Of a stretch of DNA of 10,715 nucleotides, positions 6,372 to 10,715 are shown one piece after another. The DNA is from Spirochaetaceae bacterium UBA4077 (GTDB taxonomy: Bacteria > Spirochaetota > Spirochaetia > Treponematales > Rectinemataceae). The DNA is taken from contig DFYR01000056.1 of assembly GCA_002383375.1 (NCBI GenBank), positions 5,966 through 16,680 on the forward strand. The letters run 5' to 3'. The notes under the pieces were generated by a model, which was not told the DNA's origin, searched no databases, and saw only the letters and a program-made list of their open reading frames with translations. The first letter of the stretch is position 1. The number at the start of each line of letters is the position of its first letter. The translations under genes were made by a program, and so were the position numbers.

Positions 6372-7373
6372 ATGAAAAGATATAAATTTGCTTTTCTGTT
6401 CATGTTTTCCCTGTTGCTCTTAACCTCGCCCTCAGCCCAAAACCGGCTAGTCCTGGGCGGCCGGGCGGTTATCATGGTGGCCGATGCCGTATACCTTTTC
6501 CCGGGAGCGGGCGAAAAGGTGCTGGCCATCGCCGGGGCGGATCAGGGGCTGGGTAGTTTTTTATCCGCTATCGACCCCGGGTACGGCAAGAAACCGGTTT
6601 TAGACAGGAGCGCCGGGGTAGAAACCTATGCGGCTCTAAAGCCCGACAGGATTATCCTAAAAAGCGCCATGAAAAAAAATCTCGGCGCGGGGCTCGACGC
6701 CCTGGGTATTCCCCAACTGTATTTGAACCTGGAAACGCCCGAGGACTATTTTATGGATATCCGCAGCCTGGGAAACCTGTTCGGGATGGAGAAACGGGCA
6801 GAGTCTGTCATAGGTTTCTACCAGAAAAAGCTGGATTGGCTGAAAGCGTTGCCGAGGCAGGGGAGGGCGCCGAAGGTCCTCCTTGTTCAGGCTTCCTCAT
6901 CCCAGGAGGGAACCTGGGACCTCCCTCCCGCTTCTTGGATGCAGACGCGGCTGGTGGAAATCGCCGGAGGAGAGGCCATTTGGAAGGAGGCTAATCCAGG
7001 CTCTGGCTGGGCTGCCGTGAACGCAGAGCAGATCGCAGCTTGGAATCCCGAAGTGATCCTGGTGGTGGATTATCGGAAGGATTCCCGCATCGCGGCCAAG
7101 GCCTTGGCTTCGACGTCCGCCCTGGCCGCGACCCAGGCTGTCAAAAAGGCCAGGGTATTCGGCTTCGCCCAGGACTTCTATTCCTGGGATCAACCCGACG
7201 CCCGGTGGATACTTGGCTTGGAGTGGATACACCGCGTCCTCTGGCCTGAGTCCCATTCCTCAGACTCCATGCTGGATTCAACCAGAGAATTTTTCAGCTT
7301 TATGTACTCCATGACTCCCGAGGCTTATTCAAAGACGATTCTCCCTCGGCTTTCGGGCGACTTCGATCGATGA
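6372..7373 (+). CDS. Periplasmic substrate-binding protein of a FecB/BtuF-type ABC importer
   Basis: The protein should capture a metal chelate (ferric siderophore, haem, corrinoid or similar) in the periplasm and hand it to the adjacent permease. It has 333 residues. The N-terminus is a signal peptide (basic MKRYK, hydrophobic 6-17, likely cleavage near residue 22, SPSA/QN). There is no lipobox, and no cysteine in the whole protein, so it should be soluble. The mature part follows the Peripla_BP_2 pattern: a repeat-like first lobe, YAALKPDRIIL (86-96), LETPEDYFMDIRSLGNLFG (120-138), an inter-lobe helix at about 139-160, then IAGGEAIW (197-204), WNPEVILV (224-231), RVFGFAQDFYSWDQPD (261-276) and the helix RWILGLEWIHRVLWPE (278-293). 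A GAGG stands just before the ATG with a short gap. The stop overlaps the permease start (ATGA). The ligand is not identifiable. Confidence 0.9.
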   Translation: MKRYKFAFLFMFSLLLLTSPSAQNRLVLGGRAVIMVADAVYLFPGAGEKVLAIAGADQGLGSFLSAIDPGYGKKPVLDRSAGVETYAALKPDRIILKSAMKKNLGAGLDALGIPQLYLNLETPEDYFMDIRSLGNLFGMEKRAESVIGFYQKKLDWLKALPRQGRAPKVLLVQASSSQEGTWDLPPASWMQTRLVEIAGGEAIWKEANPGSGWAAVNAEQIAAWNPEVILVVDYRKDSRIAAKALASTSALAATQAVKKARVFGFAQDFYSWDQPDARWILGLEWIHRVLWPESHSSDSMLDSTREFFSFMYSMTPEAYSKTILPRLSGDFDR

Positions 7374-8374
7374 AATCCCAAGGAGCGGGGAAGGGTATTC
7401 GCTTTTCCCTGCTGATAGGCGGCGCCCTCGCCGCCGGCTTTTGCCTCTATCTGCTGGTGGGACGATACCCGAGAGCAGGCCTTTTAAACCCCTTCAGCCT
7501 CGGGCAGGACGAGATCGCCGTAAGGGTGCTTTTGTCCCTGCGCCTGCCCCGAGCCTTGGGCGCCGTACTCCTGGGTGCGGTTCTCGGCGGCTCGGGTGCT
7601 GTCTTCCAGACGATTTTCGGCAACCCCCTGGTGGATGCAGGCTTTTTGGGAGTGTCCCAGGGAGCAGCCTTCGGCGCAGCCCTAGCCCTCCTCGCGGGGG
7701 CCAGCAGCTTCTACGCCGTGGCCGGACTTTCCTTCATTTTTGCCCTGGCCGCCCTCTGGATAAGCCTGAGCCTTTCCAAGGCCTTCACCTTCGGAGGCCA
7801 AGTGCTGCGCCTCCTCTTGGCGGGGCTGGCGGTATCAGCCTTCTTTTCCGCCCTGCTTGGGGCTGTCAAATACGCCGCCGATCCCCTGTCCCAGCTCCCG
7901 GACATTGTATTCTGGACCATGGGCTCCCTGGCTCCCATGAGCTGGCAGCGGCTTAGATTTGTCCTGCCCCCCTCCCTGGTAAGCCTGATAGTTTTGCTTC
8001 TTTTACGCTGGAGGGCAACCCTCCTTTCCCTGGATGATTCGGTGAGTTTTTCCCTCGGCCTGAGGCCCGAAACCGAGCGGGCTCTCCTGGCCGTCGCCGC
8101 TGCCGTTGGCGTTGCCACGGTCACCGCGGTATGCGGGGTAGTCTCCTGGGTCGGCCTGGTGGTGCCCCAGGTGCTGCGCCTGCGCTCGGGTGCCGACGGA
8201 AGGTCGGCGATTCCCCTATCCATGGCGGGAGGAGCGCTCTTTGTCCTCGTTTCCGACGGCATAGCCAGGGTTCTCTTTGCCGGAGAACTGCCTCTGGGCA
8301 TAGTCACCTCGATTCTCGGCGCCCTAAGCTTCGCACTCCTTCTCACTAGAAGGAAGATGGAGCTGCTGCGGTGA
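7370..8374 (+). CDS. FecCD/BtuC-family permease of the importer
   Basis: This inner-membrane channel subunit of a type II ABC importer has 334 residues, standard for the family, and is hydrophobic throughout with room for about ten helices. Family motifs are easy to follow: LRLPRALGAVLLGAVLGGSG (57-76), GNPLVDAGFLGVSQGAA (84-100), FWTMGSL (181-187), SWVGLVVPQVLR (259-270), SDGIAR (295-300) and LPLGIVTSILGALSF (307-321). The usual histidine in GLVVPH is a glutamine here. It probably acts as a homodimer with the next gene's ATPase. It starts at ATG 7370 inside the stop of the binding-protein gene, and its own stop overlaps the next GTG start, so the three genes are translationally coupled. A 60-base sample (7501-7560) is about 68% G+C. 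Confidence 0.94.
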   Translation: MKSQGAGKGIRFSLLIGGALAAGFCLYLLVGRYPRAGLLNPFSLGQDEIAVRVLLSLRLPRALGAVLLGAVLGGSGAVFQTIFGNPLVDAGFLGVSQGAAFGAALALLAGASSFYAVAGLSFIFALAALWISLSLSKAFTFGGQVLRLLLAGLAVSAFFSALLGAVKYAADPLSQLPDIVFWTMGSLAPMSWQRLRFVLPPSLVSLIVLLLLRWRATLLSLDDSVSFSLGLRPETERALLAVAAAVGVATVTAVCGVVSWVGLVVPQVLRLRSGADGRSAIPLSMAGGALFVLVSDGIARVLFAGELPLGIVTSILGALSFALLLTRRKMELLR

Positions 8375-9135
8375 TACGTCTCGAAGCCGAGGCTGTTTCC
8401 TTTTCCCGATCCGGGAGGGGAGAGCTGCTTTCTAGAATTTCTCTCTCTTTGGGGGCAGGCAAGAGCATCGCGATACTCGGCGCCAACGGGGCGGGCAAGA
8501 CGAGCCTGCTTTCGGTTCTAGCAGGCAGACTCAAGCCTAGTGGTGGAAAGATCTGGATTGAAGGAGCTGAGCTATCCGCGCTATCTCCCAGGGAAATTGC
8601 CCGAAAACTCGCCTTTCTTCCTCAAATCGAAAGGCTCCCATTCAATTATCCAGTCCTGGACTTCGTGCTTCTTGGAAGGGCTCCACACATCCCAGCCCTA
8701 TCGCTTCCCGGAAAAAACGATTATCAGGCTGCGAGAAAAGCTCTCGCCGAGGTAGGGATCGCGGACCTGGAGGATAGGGGAGCAGCAACGCTTTCCGGCG
8801 GCGAGTTCCAGCTTGTCCGCATCGCCCGCTGTCTGGCCCAGGAGGCAGAAATCCTCTTGCTGGATGAGCCCACGTCACTTTTAGATCCAGCCCATGCCGC
8901 ATTGGTGGCAGAGCAACTTTCTTCCCTGGCGAAACACGGCAAGGCCATACTATTCACGACCCACGATATAGGCTTGGTCCATTCTGTGGCGGATTGGGCA
9001 GTCCTCCTCCACCAAGGGTCGGTGCTCGCTTCGGGACCTACAGAGCATCCCTTTGATCTGGCTACATTGAAGAAAGCCTTCGGTGCTGAATTTACGCTGC
9101 AATCTCTTCCCAGCGCATACTCGCAAAAATCTTGA
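8371..9135 (+). CDS. FecE/BtuD-type ATPase of the importer
   Basis: This cytoplasmic ATPase drives the permease. It has 254 residues with Walker A GANGAGKT (37-44), Q-loop Q85 (AFLPQ), the family-typical LGRAPHIPA (101-109), signature LSGGE (141-145), Walker B ILLLDEP with D165 and E166, D-loop SLLDP (169-173) and switch H198 (TTHDI). All catalytic residues are present. The start is GTG 8371, overlapping the permease stop (GTGA), with GGAAGATGG about ten bases upstream. The gene ends 4 bases before the stop of the convergent transglutaminase-like gene, which leaves no room for a separate terminator between them. Confidence 0.94.
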   Translation: MIRLEAEAVSFSRSGRGELLSRISLSLGAGKSIAILGANGAGKTSLLSVLAGRLKPSGGKIWIEGAELSALSPREIARKLAFLPQIERLPFNYPVLDFVLLGRAPHIPALSLPGKNDYQAARKALAEVGIADLEDRGAATLSGGEFQLVRIARCLAQEAEILLLDEPTSLLDPAHAALVAEQLSSLAKHGKAILFTTHDIGLVHSVADWAVLLHQGSVLASGPTEHPFDLATLKKAFGAEFTLQSLPSAYSQKS

Positions 9136-9139
9136 AATT

Positions 9140-10715
9140 TTACGGTAGAACTTCCCAGGCAAGAGCTATGTCATAATTCTTGCCGTCCTCCGAGAGGCCA
9201 AGGCACAGAGTATCTGTTGCTGGAATCTTTAGGTCCAGTTCGAAAATTCCTGCGTCATTCTTCATAAGGGGGATAAAGTCGTCGCCGATTATCAACGCGG
9301 CTTCCCTGCTATCCGGGCTTTTATAGGAGAATCGAAGCTCGCTCCCGATTTTCAGCCTTCCTGAGAGGGGGGAGATAAGTGAGTCGGTCGCCGAATTCTG
9401 GTAGCGGGCGTAGGCGGTGGGATAGGTCGCGATTTGAGGCGGAGCCTGATTAAGCAGCTTTAGGGTAAGAACCTTCTTCAGCGGCCCAAGTGGGTAGCCC
9501 GCCCTACGCATAAGCTCTAAAACCCTCTGCTTTTGGTCTTGATCGAAGGGATCTTCGGTAAACAGATAGGCTGGAGGATTTGATATTTTCTTGAAATGAG
9601 TCAGGATTTCAGTCCTGTGGGCGGAACCAAGGGGAGCCAATATACGGGTCTCGAACCTTTTAGTCTCTATCAGATAGTCGATTCTCTCCTCGCTGGGCTT
9701 TTTAGCGTAGATTTCGAGACTATAGTTGCCTTTGGCGGGGACTGAGACTAAAAGCCGCTGATACCCCCGCCCCGGCCGCTGAATGAATACAGCCCCAGGG
9801 ATCTCCCCGCCGTCGGCGCCGAACAGCACGCCCTCCAGGACTATGTCCTGGGTGCCCGTGGAGATATCCAGTACATAAGCGCCTTGGGTTTGGGTTTCCC
9901 AGGCCGGGGCGGGGGCGGCAAACGCAAGCCCATAGGCGAAAAAGTCGTTTTCCAGGTCGGGAAGACTAAGGAATTCCTGGCCGGAGAGAGGAAGGGCCAG
10001 GAGTTGCTGCCAGGATTCCTTGGGAAAGCGGGAATAGATGCTTCTGGCCGGATCAATAAAGAGATTGTCGGTGGAGTATTTCTTGATGAAAACCCAGTCT
10101 TTTACGTAGCCTGCGTCAAAGGTTGTATCGATGATGTACCAGCGCCCCAGAATCTGCACCAGATTCCAGGCGTGGGAATTGTCCTGACGTAAGCCCCGGG
10201 TGCCCCTCTGGTTTTTGATATAACCCGATACCGTAACGCAGGGAATGCCCGCAGCATCCGCCATTGCTTGAAAAACCCTGGAATAGCCCGAGCATACTGC
10301 CTTTCCGCTGGCCAGCACGGTTTGGATATCCTGGTTCACCGCATTGCCGCTTTTCAGCATGGCTGCGTCGTAGGCTATGGTCGCGCAGATCCAGTCGTGG
10401 ATCAGCTTGACCTTGGAGTAGGGATCATTCTCGCCCTTGAGAAGGACTTGGGTGATCTGGCGCAGCTCTTCTTGGGTAGATGGCCTGTACGCTGCGGCAA
10501 GAGCGGGGCTGGCCTGGATCCTCGCCCTCGGATCTATCCTGCCTGTCTGATAGGACTCCAGCGAGACGGGGGGGCGCGGCAGGGCAGCTGAAGAAACCGC
10601 CGCGCTGGAGACCGCCGCTCCCGAGGGGGCCACTCCGGTGGCTGCGGTTCCGGAAACCGCTACCCCGGTAGCCACCGATGAAGCCGCCACAGCCGGCGAA
10701 ACGGCCGAGCCTGTG
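9140..10715 (-). CDS. Transglutaminase-like (KY-type) protein, N-terminus beyond the window
   Basis: The frame is open to the window edge, so the first in-frame start (GTG at 10690) may not be the true one. Numbered from that GTG, residues 1-37 are an Ala/Ser/Val/Thr/Gly-rich low-complexity stretch. A transglutaminase core follows at about 75-195: KLIHDWICATIAYD (95-108), the nucleophile C133 in SGKAVCSGYS, H173 in NSHAWN and D188 in IIDTTFD, a complete Cys-His-Asp triad. After it comes a segment like the tail of kyphoscoliosis-peptidase proteins (FIDPARSIYSRFP, then WQQLLALPLSGQEFLSLP at 227-244). The last 260 or so residues look beta-rich and Ig-like (for example NYSLEIYAKKP). Such bacterial proteins are usually exported and act as peptidases or scaffolds; substrate unknown. 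The signal peptide would lie outside the window. It is convergent with the transport genes and probably unrelated to them. Confidence 0.85.
   Translation of the reverse strand, partial: TGSAVSPAVAASSVATGVAVSGTAATGVAPSGAAVSSAAVSSAALPRPPVSLESYQTGRIDPRARIQASPALAAAYRPSTQEELRQITQVLLKGENDPYSKVKLIHDWICATIAYDAAMLKSGNAVNQDIQTVLASGKAVCSGYSRVFQAMADAAGIPCVTVSGYIKNQRGTRGLRQDNSHAWNLVQILGRWYIIDTTFDAGYVKDWVFIKKYSTDNLFIDPARSIYSRFPKESWQQLLALPLSGQEFLSLPDLENDFFAYGLAFAAPAPAWETQTQGAYVLDISTGTQDIVLEGVLFGADGGEIPGAVFIQRPGRGYQRLLVSVPAKGNYSLEIYAKKPSEERIDYLIETKRFETRILAPLGSAHRTEILTHFKKISNPPAYLFTEDPFDQDQKQRVLELMRRAGYPLGPLKKVLTLKLLNQAPPQIATYPTAYARYQNSATDSLISPLSGRLKIGSELRFSYKSPDSREAALIIGDDFIPLMKNDAGIFELDLKIPATDTLCLGLSEDGKNYDIALAWEVLP
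10580..10715 (-). repeat. Low-complexity Ala/Ser/Val/Thr/Gly coding segment
   Basis: About 45 codons at the visible start of the transglutaminase-like gene encode almost only A, S, V, T, G and P, with recurring short phrases such as VATGVAVSG, AATGVAPSG and AAVSSAAVSSAA. It looks like a flexible linker grown by short-repeat duplication, probably between an export signal or anchor and the folded domain. It continues off the window. Confidence 0.7.

Noticed and set aside
7711..8346. Minus-strand open frame of 211 codons inside the permease gene
   Set aside because: It is a shadow of a G+C-rich gene; the translation is Arg/Ser/Thr/Ala-rich without domain features.
1..10715. tRNA, rRNA, riboswitch (including cobalamin type) or CRISPR array
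   Set aside because: Genes and the IS fill nearly all of the window; I saw no regularly spaced repeats, and no gap is long enough for a riboswitch.

Overview
The window looks like a chromosomal segment of a diderm (Gram-negative-type) bacterium. The substrate-binding protein has a cleavable signal peptide and no lipobox cysteine, so it should be free in a periplasm. The carB fragment belongs to the lineage shared by animal CPS1/CAD, Bacteroidetes and some other bacteria. A spirochaete such as the Treponema/Spirochaeta group is my best guess, but this is inference; no rRNA or other taxonomic marker is present.

Layout, left to right. (1) 1-1533: the 3' half of carB, carbamoyl-phosphate synthase large subunit, cut by the window edge. 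(2) 1554-6367: two co-directional, overlapping half-transporter genes of the ABC exporter fold, which look like a heterodimer. The second is interrupted by a complete IS3-family insertion sequence (about 4305-5526, orfA and orfB on the minus strand). The break lies almost exactly between the membrane domain and the nucleotide-binding domain. (3) 6372-9135: a tightly coupled periplasmic-binding-protein uptake system of the FecBCD/BtuFCD type (binding protein, permease, ATPase; ATGA and GTGA overlaps), probably for an iron-siderophore, haem, corrinoid or other metal chelate. (4) 9140-10715, minus strand, convergent: a transglutaminase-like protein with an intact Cys-His-Asp triad and a low-complexity Ala/Ser/Val/Thr/Gly N-terminus that runs off the window.

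How the parts fit. The exporter-fold pair and the uptake system are spaced like one transcription unit: 4-base overlaps within each block and 4 bases between blocks. Exporter-fold pairs next to FecCD-type systems recall the YbtPQ and IrtAB siderophore importers, so the five genes may form one metal-chelate acquisition unit. The IS insertion should have disabled the second half-transporter and may also separate the uptake genes from an upstream promoter. The NBD remnant keeps all its ATPase motifs and its own weak ribosome binding site.

The most informative new details are in the IS and at its edges: a textbook -1 frameshift signal (A7 tract plus an 8-bp hairpin), a hairpin over the orfA ribosome binding site, and a stop codon at the right junction that a simple excision would not remove. 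I see no tRNA, rRNA, CRISPR array or prophage. I do not see a clearly new type of system.
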